A stretch of DNA of 64,000 bases from Loigolactobacillus jiayinensis (GTDB taxonomy: Bacteria > Bacillota > Bacilli > Lactobacillales > Lactobacillaceae), in contig NZ_RHOF01000016.1 in the NCBI RefSeq assembly GCF_003946445.1, positions 1 to 64,000 of the forward strand, read 5' to 3'. Shown here piece after piece: positions 15,138 to 24,650 of this stretch. A program made the position numbers and the translations under genes. Every line of letters starts with the position of its first letter. Position 1 is the first letter of the stretch. The notes below the pieces were generated by a model that was given only the letters and a program-made list of their open reading frames with translations, did not search any database and was not told the DNA's origin.

Positions 15138-16553
15138 ATGGAAGGGGATTTTGTTGTGCGCACTTTAACTGAAGGTCGGCCATTGAAATTGATTCTCTGG
15201 TTTACACTACCATTATTGATCGGTAATTTTTTCCAACAATTTTATAATATTGCTGACACGCTGATTGTTGGTCAAACACTGGGGGTTAAGGCCTTGGCTG
15301 CAGTGGGTGCGACTGGCGGGATTGCATTTTTGATCATTGGTTTTGCTCAGGGAATGACGACTGGTTTATCCTTGTTAACAGCGCAGCGTTTTGGTGCGCA
15401 AGACTATCGTGGTGTGCGCCGCAGCTTTGGCGTTAGTATTGTGATCAGTGTCGTCGTCGCCCTGATTTTGACGTTGATAAGTTTACGCTTTACCCGGACA
15501 TTTTTAGTGCTGATGGCAACTCCAGTATCAATTTTGCCGCAAGCAATTGCCTTTATTCAAATTATTTTTGCTGGAATCATAGCTTCGATGTTATTTAATT
15601 TACTATCAAACATGTTACGCGCATTAGGTGATAGTAAGACGCCATTGATTTTTCTGGTGATTGCCAGTGTGATCAATGTCGCATTAGATTTTATTTTGAT
15701 CATGGGTTTCCATCTGGGGGTAGCTGGGGCTGGTTATGCCACGGTCACGGCACAAGTGATCGCTAGTTTATTGTGTCTAGCTTATATTTGGCGCCATATA
15801 CCATACCTTAAAGTTACTTGGCGGGATTTTAAATGGGACAAGGCGCTGTATTGGGAACATTTACGCATGGGCTTGCCACTTGGTTTTCAATCATCAGTGA
15901 TTGCGATTGGTGCGATTATTTTACAAGTGGCGCTAAATGATTTGGGCACGAATTCAGTAGCGGCATCGACGGCGGCCAGTAAAATTGATCAGATTGCAAC
16001 CTTACCCATGATGTCATTAGGCATTACGCTGGGCACCTATGCTGCTCAGAACTTTGGCGCAAAAAAATATGGGCGGATTATTCAAGGTGTGCGCCAAAGT
16101 TTGATTGTGTCCGTTATTTTAAGTGTTGTACTTAGTGGGGTGGTTATTTTTAGTGGTCGTACCTTAGTTACATTCTTCATTGGTCAGGACGCGGCGGTGT
16201 TAGATTTAGCGCAAACCTATTTCTTAGTTGTTGCCAGCGGCTATGTGTTCTTGGATATTTTGTTTGTGATGCGCTACACGCTGCAAGGATTAGGTTACAG
16301 CATGATTTCGATTGTTGCGGGTATTGCTGAGTTAGCAATGCGTGCGTTAGCAGTCTTTACCTTGGTTAAACCGCTGGGTTACGCTGGTGCAGCAGCGGCT
16401 GAACCGTTAGCGTGGATCGGCTCCTGTGTGGTCTTGGTGATTACTTATATTCAGGCGCTACGACGATTGCGTAAGGCAGAACAATTACAACAGAAAATCA
16501 ATGGTACAGTTGAACCAGAAGTTGTGCCTGAATTGGACCTAGTTGAAGAGTAG
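15138..16553 (+). CDS. MATE family multidrug/metabolite exporter
   Basis: About 472 residues with 12 hydrophobic segments in two similar halves (LKLILWFTLPLLIGNFFQQFYNIADT opens the first, in parts), typical of multi-antimicrobial extrusion transporters driven by Na+ or H+. Substrate unknown. GAGG lies 7 bp before the ATG at 15138; an in-frame GTG at 15156 also has an SD (GAAGGGG). A possible promoter TTGCAT-17-TAGACT lies just upstream, so it is probably separate from the aro operon. Confidence 0.85.
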   Translation: MEGDFVVRTLTEGRPLKLILWFTLPLLIGNFFQQFYNIADTLIVGQTLGVKALAAVGATGGIAFLIIGFAQGMTTGLSLLTAQRFGAQDYRGVRRSFGVSIVISVVVALILTLISLRFTRTFLVLMATPVSILPQAIAFIQIIFAGIIASMLFNLLSNMLRALGDSKTPLIFLVIASVINVALDFILIMGFHLGVAGAGYATVTAQVIASLLCLAYIWRHIPYLKVTWRDFKWDKALYWEHLRMGLPLGFQSSVIAIGAIILQVALNDLGTNSVAASTAASKIDQIATLPMMSLGITLGTYAAQNFGAKKYGRIIQGVRQSLIVSVILSVVLSGVVIFSGRTLVTFFIGQDAAVLDLAQTYFLVVASGYVFLDILFVMRYTLQGLGYSMISIVAGIAELAMRALAVFTLVKPLGYAGAAAAEPLAWIGSCVVLVITYIQALRRLRKAEQLQQKINGTVEPEVVPELDLVEE

Positions 16554-16560
16554 TAAAAAA

Positions 16561-16599
16561 ACGTCACTTCGCGCAATAAAGCGAAAGTGGCGTCTTTTA
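16561..16599. terminator. Bidirectional terminator between the MATE gene and the PEBP gene
   Basis: ACGTCACTTCGC and GCGAAAGTGGCGT form a stem flanked by A's on the left and T's on the right, fitting two convergent genes. Confidence 0.75.
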
Positions 16600-17106
16600 T
16601 TAGGCACGGCTAGGCAAGTCGATTTGGGCTTGGGCTAAAATATGACCGCGACTGGCATGATAAAATTCATTGAGCCAATAGCCGTTTTCTAGTGGTAACT
16701 TTTGATCTAACGCATAAACGGTTAATTGATAATCATGGGTTTTATCTGGTGGTGTTGGGCCAATATAAAGTTGTGCCGCTTGGGCGTCGTTAATTTGTAC
16801 AAAGGGTGAGGCTAAGCTATTTTTGCCTTGAACAAGCGTTGCTGCAGTACGACTGGCATTGGCAGCGAGTTTAGGTTGTTCTGGCGCTAAATTAGTGACC
16901 AACCAGTGAATCCAAGGAAAACCAGCCACCGGTACGGCATCAAAGTCAAGTAAAGTTAGTGCCCAGGACTGCGTTTGTGCAGGTAAGTCTTGTACTTGTA
17001 CAGGAAAGGATTGAGTTGGGCCGTTAGCGTCGCGCCATAATTCAGGAGCGTATTTTCCGTATTGATCAGCTAAAAAACCATTTTCTAAAGGAACAATTAC
17101 TTGCAT
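16600..17106 (-). CDS. PEBP family protein (YbhB/YbcL type, Raf kinase inhibitor-like)
   Basis: 168 residues matching the bacterial phosphatidylethanolamine-binding protein family: GFPWIHWLVTNL and the GPTPPDKTHDYQLTVYALD signature near the C-terminal half. Bacterial members are cytoplasmic or periplasmic and their function is poorly known. No signal peptide. Monocistronic on the minus strand between divergent and convergent neighbours. Confidence 0.82.
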   Translation of the reverse strand: MQVIVPLENGFLADQYGKYAPELWRDANGPTQSFPVQVQDLPAQTQSWALTLLDFDAVPVAGFPWIHWLVTNLAPEQPKLAANASRTAATLVQGKNSLASPFVQINDAQAAQLYIGPTPPDKTHDYQLTVYALDQKLPLENGYWLNEFYHASRGHILAQAQIDLPSRA

Positions 17107-17183
17107 AAGCTCACCACTTTCTTTGATTTTAACTTTAACTTACGCGCGTGCGGCCAACAATGCAAGTTTTGCGCCAGTTAATT

Positions 17184-17211
17184 TTGCCCTCGCACATTGA
17201 TGTGGTAGAAT
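17184..17211 (+). promoter_or_regulatory. Candidate promoter of proBA
   Basis: TTGCCC (17184-17189) and TAGAAT (17206-17211) are 16 bp apart. The start point near 17218 leaves a leader of about 40 nt, with no riboswitch visible. Confidence 0.45.
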
Positions 17212-17260
17212 GAGAGTAATTTTAATGTGACACTAATAATTGATAAAGGATGAGTGTGTT

Positions 17261-18109
17261 ATGGCAGAGATGCGGCAAATTGAAGCGCAACGAATCGTGG
17301 TCAAGGTGGGGACTAGTAGCCTCATTTACCCTAATAACCAACTGAATTTGCATGCAATCACGCGCTTGGCTTTGGTGCTTAGTGATTTAAAGAATCAAGG
17401 CAAAGAAGTCGTGCTAGTATCGTCAGGTGCAGTGGGTGTCGGTATGAACAAGTTAGGTTTGACTCAACGACCCAACACGATTCCAGAACGCCAAGCTTTA
17501 GCTGCAGTCGGTCAAAGTGAGTTGATGGCAATTTATGGTCGCGCATTTGGCACATACAATCAAACCGTTGGCCAAATGTTATTGACCCGCGATGTGGTCG
17601 ACTATCCGCAAAGTCATAAAAACGCGCTAAACACATTTAAAAACTTGATGAAAATGAATGTGATCCCAATCGTCAATGAAAATGATAGTGTGGCAGTAGA
17701 AGAGTTTAACCATCTCACCACATTTGGTGAAAATGATGTCTTAGCGGCAATTATCACTGATTTGATCAAGGCTGATTTATTGATTATTTTATCGGATATT
17801 GATGGTTTTTATTCCGCTAATCCGACCAAAGACAAGCATGCACAATTACTGCATGAGGTTTGTCGAATCGATCAGCCAGTTTTGGCGGCAGCCGGTGGCA
17901 ATGGAACTAAGTTTGGTACTGGTGGGATGATCACCAAGTTAAAAGCCGCTAAACGCATCATTGAACATAAGCAACAAATGGTGTTAGCTAATGGTAGCGA
18001 TCCGCAAATTATTTATCAAATTTTAGCAGGTGAGCAGGTAGGAACACTATTTAAAGCGCAGTCAAACAATCAGGTCAAACAATTGGTGGGTAAGCAACAG
18101 CATGGCTAG
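17261..18109 (+). CDS. proB: Glutamate 5-kinase
   Basis: Phosphorylates glutamate as the first step of proline synthesis. 282 residues of the amino-acid kinase fold: VVKVGTSSL at the N-terminus, VLVSSGAVGVGM, NENDSVAVEE and GTGGMITKLKAAK. The C-terminal PUA domain of the longer E. coli and B. subtilis enzymes is absent, as in some lactic acid bacteria. The ATG at 17261 has AAAGGA at 10 bp. An operon with proA, 26 bp downstream. Confidence 0.93.
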   Translation: MAEMRQIEAQRIVVKVGTSSLIYPNNQLNLHAITRLALVLSDLKNQGKEVVLVSSGAVGVGMNKLGLTQRPNTIPERQALAAVGQSELMAIYGRAFGTYNQTVGQMLLTRDVVDYPQSHKNALNTFKNLMKMNVIPIVNENDSVAVEEFNHLTTFGENDVLAAIITDLIKADLLIILSDIDGFYSANPTKDKHAQLLHEVCRIDQPVLAAAGGNGTKFGTGGMITKLKAAKRIIEHKQQMVLANGSDPQIIYQILAGEQVGTLFKAQSNNQVKQLVGKQQHG

Positions 18110-18135
18110 TTAGTGGCCATATGAGGAGGAGCATT

Positions 18136-19383
18136 ATGCAATCAATTCAGGAAATGGGTCAGGCGGCGCAGGCTGCGGCCTTTACGTTAGGTCAATTAGC
18201 TACAACTAAGAAAAATGATGTTTTACTGGCGATGGCAGAAGCGCTAATTACTGCGACACCAACAATCTTAGCGGCCAATCAAAAAGACATGACCAATGCG
18301 ACTGCCAATCAAGTGCGGCAAGTGATGCGTGATCGGCTTAAGTTAGACGCAGCGCGAATCGCTGCCATGGCCACTGGGTTACGGCAAGTTGCTAGCTTAG
18401 CTGATCCGATTGGCGTGATCGAAAAAGGCTGGCAAACTGATGCTGGTTTGCAAGTCGCCCAGCAACGGGTACCTTTAGGCGTGATTGCGATGATCTACGA
18501 AGCACGGCCAAATGTGACTGTTGATGCAGCAGCATTAACTTTTAAATCTGGTAACGCGGTGATTTTACGCGGTGGTAAGGAAGCGCTGCAGTCGAATATG
18601 GCACTAGCGACGGTGCTACAGCAGGTGCTGACTAATTTTAATTTACCAGTGGCAGCGATTCAATTGGTGACGGATACAAGTCATGCAACGGCGCAAGCCT
18701 TGATGCAACTCAATGACTACGTTGATGTCTTGATTCCACGCGGCAGTGGTAAATTCATTAAAACTGTGGTGCAAACAGCAACGGTACCAGTGATTGAGAC
18801 TGGTGCTGGCAACTGCCATATTTATGTTGATGATGCAGCTGATTTGGCGATGGCGCGGGACATTATTGTTAATGCAAAAACGCAACGGCCTGCCGTCTGC
18901 AATGCGATGGAAAAATTAGTAGTTAATCAGCAGGTTGCTGCGGAATTTTTACCACAAATTGCGGCTGCTTTAGCACCGTATAACGTCGAACTACGCGGCG
19001 ATGTGCAAGCACAAGCTATTTTGCCTGATATCACACCGGCTACAGAAGCGGATTGGTCGACTGAATATAATGATTATATTTTGGCCATCAAGGTAGTGCC
19101 GGATATTGATGCGGCGATCAAGCATATCAATCGCTACAATACCAAGCATTCTGAAGCAATCATCACTAATGATTATGCGCACAGTCAACAATTTACTAAA
19201 CAGATTGATGCGGCGGTCGTTTACGTCAATGCGTCGACTCGTTTTACCGATGGCTTTGAGTTTGGTTTTGGTGCAGAAATTGGCATCAGTACACAAAAGT
19301 TACACGCGCGCGGACCAATGGGCTTAACCGCCTTGACCTCAACTAAGTATGTAGTACGCGGGGCGGGACAAATTCGCCAATAG
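18136..19383 (+). CDS. proA: Glutamate-5-semialdehyde dehydrogenase (gamma-glutamyl phosphate reductase)
   Basis: NADPH-dependent reduction of gamma-glutamyl phosphate, the second step of proline synthesis. 415 residues. IYEARPNVTVDAAAL and LRGGKEA, then the catalytic Cys region (KTQRPAVCNAMEKLVV), and a C-terminal FGFGAEIGISTQKLHARGP are the family hallmarks. The ATG at 18136 follows GAGGAGG, so the frame opening at 18121 is not the start. Confidence 0.94.
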   Translation: MQSIQEMGQAAQAAAFTLGQLATTKKNDVLLAMAEALITATPTILAANQKDMTNATANQVRQVMRDRLKLDAARIAAMATGLRQVASLADPIGVIEKGWQTDAGLQVAQQRVPLGVIAMIYEARPNVTVDAAALTFKSGNAVILRGGKEALQSNMALATVLQQVLTNFNLPVAAIQLVTDTSHATAQALMQLNDYVDVLIPRGSGKFIKTVVQTATVPVIETGAGNCHIYVDDAADLAMARDIIVNAKTQRPAVCNAMEKLVVNQQVAAEFLPQIAAALAPYNVELRGDVQAQAILPDITPATEADWSTEYNDYILAIKVVPDIDAAIKHINRYNTKHSEAIITNDYAHSQQFTKQIDAAVVYVNASTRFTDGFEFGFGAEIGISTQKLHARGPMGLTALTSTKYVVRGAGQIRQ

Positions 19384-19390
19384 ATCAATA

Positions 19391-19423
19391 AAAAAGTCGT
19401 GAACTCCGTGTTCACGACTTTTT
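19391..19423. terminator. Bidirectional terminator between proA and ybaK
   Basis: AAAAAGTCGTGAAC and GTTCACGACTTTTT form a perfect stem with a 5-nt loop; A's and T's flank it for both convergent genes. Confidence 0.85.
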
Positions 19424-19434
19424 GTGTGGTTACG

Positions 19435-19947
19435 TTACTCTTCTTCAGTGATATCAGCGAATTTAGCATTAAGAAATTTAACTAGCTGCCGTGGATCCAA
19501 GCGGACTGAACGACCAATTTTACCTGAAGAAACCAAAATTTCTGGTTGAATTTTAGCAGTATTACTGAAATAAATCGGGTAATTGTACTTCTGATGAATG
19601 CCAACCGGCGTATTAGCACCGTGCTCATAGCCAGTTGTGGCAACTAATTCTTTTAGTGGGACTAAACCAACCTTGCGATTGCCTGTGACTTTAGCAAATT
19701 TCTTGTAACTAATTCGTTCGTCAACAGGGACTACACCAACGATCGGCCCTGTTTTTTGGCCAGTCATTACCAATGTTTTATAGATCATATGATCATCAAT
19801 ATTTAGTGCACTTAATTTTAATTGGCGCACATCACCATCTTGTTCAGTGGGGAACTCATATTGACTGTAAGCAATTTTGGCCTGATCCAAAATTTTTTCG
19901 ACCAATGTTTTACTTAATTTGTCGTTTTTATCATGTTTCTTACTCAC
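19435..19947 (-). CDS. YbaK/EbsC family aminoacyl-tRNA deacylase (Cys-tRNA(Pro) type)
   Basis: 170 residues of the YbaK fold, which hydrolyses mischarged Cys-tRNA(Pro). The catalytic Lys probably lies in MIYKTLVM, followed by VPVDERISYKKFAK and GYEHGANTPVGI, typical of the family. The N-terminal 15 residues are charged (KKHDKNDK). Start GTG at 19947 with GAGGG upstream. Possibly editing-related; substrate not proven from sequence. Confidence 0.82.
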   Translation of the reverse strand: MSKKHDKNDKLSKTLVEKILDQAKIAYSQYEFPTEQDGDVRQLKLSALNIDDHMIYKTLVMTGQKTGPIVGVVPVDERISYKKFAKVTGNRKVGLVPLKELVATTGYEHGANTPVGIHQKYNYPIYFSNTAKIQPEILVSSGKIGRSVRLDPRQLVKFLNAKFADITEEE

Positions 19948-20077
19948 GTTTAAGACCCTCTCGTGCTAAATTATAATCTCAATATAGCATTTTTGCGACT
20001 TAGATGCGAGTCGTCTGTGTTGTTTAATGGTAAACTAGAGGAAACAATAAAGTGAAAATAAATGATGGAGGCAGCAC

Positions 20078-21049
20078 ATGACGGATGCAGTAGCAGAAAC
20101 GCTTCGCCAGCTGGACCAGTTACGAACAAAATTGAGTCGCGGCGAGCTTTATCAACGTTTACCCGAAAAAGTAGGCGCATTGATCGATAATTTACCGCAC
20201 GAAAAAAGAACACCGGTACCAGTTCTGAAGGATAATACAGCGGCATTAGCGCAAGTTAAGTCGTTGCGGACCCAGATCAAGCAGAAAAAGTTAACGGCGC
20301 TCAGTGATGCAGAGATTGAGTTTCTCTTAGCTCACTTAGCAGCAACTGATCCGCTAGTGCGCGATAAAGGGGTTTATTTTTTATTTAACGATATTCTACA
20401 AGCACGTATTTTAACGCCCACGCAGATTAAGCAAATTTTTCAACGCTTATTGACGCCGGAAATGTTGTATGGTCATATTTTGGAAACTAAAAGTAACGCT
20501 ATTTTTCTACGCTCATTTACAGTGATGATTTTATCCGGCATCCTGTACGTTGATCGCATGCATTATCATATCTTGAAAACTGCCGATTTAGAAACAGCTA
20601 GTTTACAAATTTCTGCCTATATGGCCATGGAAACTGATGGTCGTGGCTATATTGGCACCCGTGGTTGGGCGCATGCTTACAGCCATGTGGGCAATGTGCT
20701 TGATGAATTGACCGCGAGTCCTGCACTGAATCGCGCAAATAAGTTATTTTATTTAACAGTATTGATTGCACGCTATCAACGTTTGGAAACACCGTTGATT
20801 TTTGGTGAAGATCATCGCTTAGCACTGACTATTGCTAACTTAGTTAATAAAAATAAATTATATGCTGACTACTTTCTAATGTTATTGCAGCATTGGCAAC
20901 GCGAATTAATGGCGCTGCAGCCACAAGAAAACGAAGGCTTTTGGAATTGTTGGTACAATCGTAATCGCTTACTACAAGCCTTGATCATTCGTGGTGACAT
21001 GCCACAGAAAATTCAGGACTTTCTAATGCAAATTGTGGATGTATTCTAG
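20078..21049 (+). CDS. DUF2785 family protein
   Basis: 323 residues, soluble, mostly helical. The central RGYIGTRGWAHAYSHVGNV block and the following LDEL match the conserved core of DUF2785, a family without a known function. SD GGAGG precedes the ATG. 21 bp ahead of the glycerophosphodiesterase gene and probably co-transcribed. Confidence 0.7.
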   Translation: MTDAVAETLRQLDQLRTKLSRGELYQRLPEKVGALIDNLPHEKRTPVPVLKDNTAALAQVKSLRTQIKQKKLTALSDAEIEFLLAHLAATDPLVRDKGVYFLFNDILQARILTPTQIKQIFQRLLTPEMLYGHILETKSNAIFLRSFTVMILSGILYVDRMHYHILKTADLETASLQISAYMAMETDGRGYIGTRGWAHAYSHVGNVLDELTASPALNRANKLFYLTVLIARYQRLETPLIFGEDHRLALTIANLVNKNKLYADYFLMLLQHWQRELMALQPQENEGFWNCWYNRNRLLQALIIRGDMPQKIQDFLMQIVDVF

Positions 21050-21070
21050 CTTAACAGTGGAGTGGTTAGG

Positions 21071-22444
21071 ATGTTAGTTTTATTATTATTAATGAATTTA
21101 AGTAGTTACTGGCTCTACCATAAAAGCGGGGGTAACACTAGCTTACTGTTTATTTGGCTGTTGCTTTGTTTGGTGGCTAGCTATGCATGGGTGGAGCGTA
21201 GCCAAGCGCTAACTTGGTGGCAGCTGTTGGGGCATAGTTTACGCGGTGGATTGTGGTTACCTTTTTCTGGGTTATTGGCGTTTCATTTTTGGCGTTATAG
21301 TTGGCAGCCGCCAAGCCACTTACTAGATCAATTTCTAAATCAGCGCTGGCAAATATTGCCAGTGTTATTTGTCGTCTACCTAGGATTGGTCGGGTTAACC
21401 GCGTATTCCAATTTCAGCTGGCGTTTTGTAGTGGTCGCTAAATGGCTACTAGCGCTGTTATTATTAGCTGGCAGTCTACTTGTATTGCAATGGGGTAGTG
21501 ACCACTTAGGCGGCCAATTTAGTCGTTTCAGTGCACGCTTGTTGTGGTTATTGTGGCTGAATGGTAAATACGTGCTCTGGCTTGGTTTATTGTTACAGCT
21601 ACGCGGACAACGACTATCGCTAGATTATCGGTGGGCTAGCGCTGGTTTGTTGGTCGCATTGCTTTACGCATGGCCATTAAGCGGTGAATTTTTTGCGCTT
21701 AAGACAGCACAACCGCAAATTATTGCTCATCGTGGCGTCAATCAAAGTGGGGTACAGAATACGATCAGCGCACTGCAACACACCGCGTCAGCACACCCTA
21801 ATTTTGTGGAGATCGACTTGCGCTTAACCGCGGATCAACAATTTATCGTTAGTCATGATGCTAATACGCGCCAGTTAACCGGTAAAAGTGAATTAATTGC
21901 CCAAACCAAATTAACGCAACTGCAACGATTGCAATTAACGGAAAAGGGCCAGCAAGCGCATTATGCTAGTTTTACTGATTATTTACACGCCGCTAAGCAG
22001 GTGCACCAGCCATTATTGATCGAATTGAAAGTACCAACCCACGTAGCTGAAGTTACCACCGATTTTGCACGCCAATTTCGGACTAAATTACCAGCCATCA
22101 CCCAGTTTCATAGTACTAGTTTGCCAACCGTTGAACGCTTGCGGCAGCGAGGACTAACACCCGTTGGCTACATTTTGCCATTTACAGTCGTTGGTTTACC
22201 GGCAACACCAGCCAACTTTTATAGTGTTGATTGGCGAACGCTGAACCCGCTAATTGTGGCTCAAGCGCGGCAGCAACATAAGCCGTTATACGTTTGGACG
22301 GTGGATCATGCTTGGGCGTTACAAGCTGTGCGTCATTTAGGGGCAACACAAGTGATCACTGATCAAACTACTCGGGTGCGGCAACGGTTACAGCAACCAG
22401 CAGGCTATACAGCAAATTTAGCTTTATTGTTAGCCAATTTTTAA
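21071..22444 (+). CDS. Membrane-anchored glycerophosphodiester phosphodiesterase
   Basis: 457 residues. About 200 residues of hydrophobic, Trp- and Leu-rich N-terminal membrane domain precede a GDPD catalytic domain with IIAHRG, EIDLRLT and VSHDAN, the metal and catalytic residues. The usual PENT glutamate is Gln here (GVQNT), which I recall as common in this membrane-bound Gram-positive subgroup. Likely substrates are glycerophosphodiesters from lipids or lipoteichoic acid. The ATG at 21071 has GGAG at 8 bp. Confidence 0.85.
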   Translation: MLVLLLLMNLSSYWLYHKSGGNTSLLFIWLLLCLVASYAWVERSQALTWWQLLGHSLRGGLWLPFSGLLAFHFWRYSWQPPSHLLDQFLNQRWQILPVLFVVYLGLVGLTAYSNFSWRFVVVAKWLLALLLLAGSLLVLQWGSDHLGGQFSRFSARLLWLLWLNGKYVLWLGLLLQLRGQRLSLDYRWASAGLLVALLYAWPLSGEFFALKTAQPQIIAHRGVNQSGVQNTISALQHTASAHPNFVEIDLRLTADQQFIVSHDANTRQLTGKSELIAQTKLTQLQRLQLTEKGQQAHYASFTDYLHAAKQVHQPLLIELKVPTHVAEVTTDFARQFRTKLPAITQFHSTSLPTVERLRQRGLTPVGYILPFTVVGLPATPANFYSVDWRTLNPLIVAQARQQHKPLYVWTVDHAWALQAVRHLGATQVITDQTTRVRQRLQQPAGYTANLALLLANF

Positions 22445-22531
22445 AATGATTTAGATCAATCTGCGTATATTAACCTTAGTGGGTTCCCACAGTACTTAAT
22501 TTAGTGGTGAACAACAAGGAGGTTAATGGAT

Positions 22532-23128
22532 ATGTTAGAGCACCAACGCTGTCCATGGGCACAGCAGCAATTACGTGACTTTCACGATTATGAGTGGGCG
22601 GTCCCAGTGACTGATGAAAATGAACTGTTCAAATTATTGGCGTTACAGGTCTGGCAATCTGGCTTGAGTCAGCAGATTTTGTTGCGTAAACGACCAGTTA
22701 TTTGTGCAACTTTTCATGATTTAGCGCCGGAATGGTTACGCCAAACTGATGTAACAGTATTACTAGCACTGCTAGACAATCCAGCCTTGATTCGCAATCG
22801 GCGTAAACTAATTGCGCTTCAGCACAATGCTTTTGCCTTACAGCAATTACAGCAACAAGGTGAAACGTTGCAGCATTTATTGTGGCAGCAATCACGGCCA
22901 ACACATTTTACGACAGCAATGGCGATTCCGCGGTATGATGAGACGGCGGTGACACTGGCAGCACAATTAAAAAAAGCCGGCTTCCAATTTATGGGGCCGA
23001 CTAATTGTTATGCCTTATTAGCGCGTACAGGTGTGTTGAATTTACATTTGACTAGTTGCTGGCGTTACAGCATGATCAATCAGGCGCAACAGGTGGCTAA
23101 GCAGTCACTTGGTTTCCAATTGGCGTAA
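22532..23128 (+). CDS. tag: DNA-3-methyladenine glycosylase I (Tag)
   Basis: Removes 3-methyladenine from alkylated DNA. 198 residues. RCPWA and FHDYEWAVP at the N-terminus and NLHLTSCW at the C-terminus supply the Cys-His-His-Cys zinc ligands typical of Tag; GFQFMGPTNCYA matches the family helix-hairpin-helix end. The ATG at 22532 has AAGGAGG at 9 bp; the ATG at 22526 is too close to it. The last 24 bp overlap the convergent PPK2 gene. Confidence 0.87.
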   Translation: MLEHQRCPWAQQQLRDFHDYEWAVPVTDENELFKLLALQVWQSGLSQQILLRKRPVICATFHDLAPEWLRQTDVTVLLALLDNPALIRNRRKLIALQHNAFALQQLQQQGETLQHLLWQQSRPTHFTTAMAIPRYDETAVTLAAQLKKAGFQFMGPTNCYALLARTGVLNLHLTSCWRYSMINQAQQVAKQSLGFQLA

Positions 23129-23989
23129 AATTTGTTGTAGCTCTTCACGCCGTTGTGGACTAGTCGTTGGGTAAGCTAATGGTAATTGTTGCAGTTGCTG
23201 ATTGATGATCTGTGAAACTAGTAGCCGCGAATGCCATTTATCATCTGCCGGAATAATGTACCAGGGGTTAGTGTCAGTAGCGGTATGTTGTAGAACATCA
23301 GCATAAACTTGTTGATATTTCGGCCAAAAAGCTGCTTCGCGAATATCGGCTTCGGAGAATTTCCAGTTTTTATCGGGTAATTCGATGCGCCGCGCAAAGC
23401 GGTTTTTTTGTTCGGCTTGCGATAAATGCAAGAAGAATTTAAGGACTAAATAGCCACAATGATTAGCGTAGGTTTCAAAATGGCGTAAATCTTGATAGCG
23501 AGTCGTAAAAAAATCAGTTGGAATATCGTTTAATTGGTTAATGCCCGGTAGATCCTCATTTAAAAGAATTTCGGGATGAACTTGGGTCACTAAGACGTCT
23601 TCATAATAAGAACGATTAAAAACGCCAATCTGGCCGCGCCGGGGGAAGACTTGATGAACGCGCCATAAAAAATCGTGCGCAAGATCTTGTTTGGAGGGTG
23701 TTTTAAAATTATTGACAACAATACCTTCCGGATTAACGCCACTGAGAATATGGCAGATCATACTGTCCTTGCCAGCTGCATCTAAAGCCTGAAAAATAAT
23801 CAAAACACCATAACGACTTTGCGCATATAATTTATCTTGGTAACTGGCTAAGTGCTTGATATTTTTAGTAATGGTTGTTTTGATTTCTGCATTAGTTGGT
23901 TTGTTAGTAGCTTGCGTGGACCAATGAGTTAAATTTAATGGCTTTTTTCCGTTGTAACGATATTGTTTCAAATCAGGTGATTGTTCCAT
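23105..23989 (-). CDS. ppk2: Polyphosphate kinase 2 family protein (polyphosphate:nucleotide phosphotransferase)
   Basis: 294 residues of the PPK2 thymidylate-kinase-like fold: Walker A QALDAAGKDS, then VNNFKTPSKQDLAHDFLWR and the Walker B/lid region VFNRSYYEDVLVTQVHP. The Asp after AGK recalls class III enzymes, which use AMP and ADP, but class is uncertain. Direction in the cell is probably nucleotide formation from polyphosphate. Convergent with tag, overlapping it by 24 bp. Confidence 0.87.
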   Translation of the reverse strand: MEQSPDLKQYRYNGKKPLNLTHWSTQATNKPTNAEIKTTITKNIKHLASYQDKLYAQSRYGVLIIFQALDAAGKDSMICHILSGVNPEGIVVNNFKTPSKQDLAHDFLWRVHQVFPRRGQIGVFNRSYYEDVLVTQVHPEILLNEDLPGINQLNDIPTDFFTTRYQDLRHFETYANHCGYLVLKFFLHLSQAEQKNRFARRIELPDKNWKFSEADIREAAFWPKYQQVYADVLQHTATDTNPWYIIPADDKWHSRLLVSQIINQQLQQLPLAYPTTSPQRREELQQILRQLETK

Positions 23990-24032
23990 GTAAGAACGCC
24001 TCTTTTACTAGTCTAATTATCGCTAAGTAAAT

Positions 24033-24068
24033 AAAAAGCCAAGCGCAATGAGCTGCGTTTGGCTTTTT
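24033..24068 (-). terminator. Terminator downstream of uspA
   Basis: AAAAAGCCAAGCGCA and TGCGTTTGGCTTTTT form a 15-bp stem with a 6-nt loop directly after the UspA gene. Confidence 0.85.
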
Positions 24069-24072
24069 AGCC

Positions 24073-24573
24073 TTAATCGTCAGCTTGAATGCTGGCTTTT
24101 TTACCGGCTTGGTTCAATGCTGGCTTGTTGTCAAGATCAGTCCGTACAACGAGAACATCACAAATGGCGGTCCGAGTAACGTATTCGGTTACGGAACCGA
24201 TCAACAGGCGTTCAACAGCGTTTAGGCCAGTTGCACCGATCATGATCAAATCAATGTTGTGTTCCTTAGGGACTTCTTTAGCGATGATAATTTTTGGTGC
24301 ACCATATTCAATGGCATAGTTAACGTTATCTAAGCCATTTTCCTTAGCAGTAGCAACGTATTGTTCCATGGTTTTCTTTGCAGTGTCCGTAACTTGTTCA
24401 ACCATTGCAGAATCAAAGCTAGAAACATTTTGGAAGGCACGGGTATCGACAACATGAATTAAGAATAATTCACCGTTGTTCCGTTTAGCAACTTCAACAG
24501 CTTTGCGGAAAGCAAGTTCAGCTTCATAAGAACCATCAATCGCGACTAGGATATGTTTGTATTGTTGTAACAT
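24073..24573 (-). CDS. Universal stress protein (UspA family)
   Basis: 166 residues: YKHILVAIDGS at the start and GATGLNAVERLLIGSVTEYV near the end, the ATP-binding G-2x-G-9x-G(S/T) motif of the UspA fold. Start ATG at 24573 with GGGGTGA upstream. A promoter TTTACA-18-TACAAT is visible upstream on the minus strand. Probably a cytoplasmic stress-response protein; no specific role evident. Confidence 0.9.
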   Translation of the reverse strand: MLQQYKHILVAIDGSYEAELAFRKAVEVAKRNNGELFLIHVVDTRAFQNVSSFDSAMVEQVTDTAKKTMEQYVATAKENGLDNVNYAIEYGAPKIIIAKEVPKEHNIDLIMIGATGLNAVERLLIGSVTEYVTRTAICDVLVVRTDLDNKPALNQAGKKASIQADD

Positions 24574-24650
24574 AATGATCACCCCAATTATTTTTATCTC
24601 ACCCTTATTGTACGTTATTTTAGGGTAATGTGTAAATGAAAGCGGCTAAA

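Noticed and set aside
22484-22495. GTGGG-tt-CCCAC hairpin upstream of tag
   Set aside because: Five base pairs with a 2-nt loop and no T-run; not a credible terminator or operator by itself.
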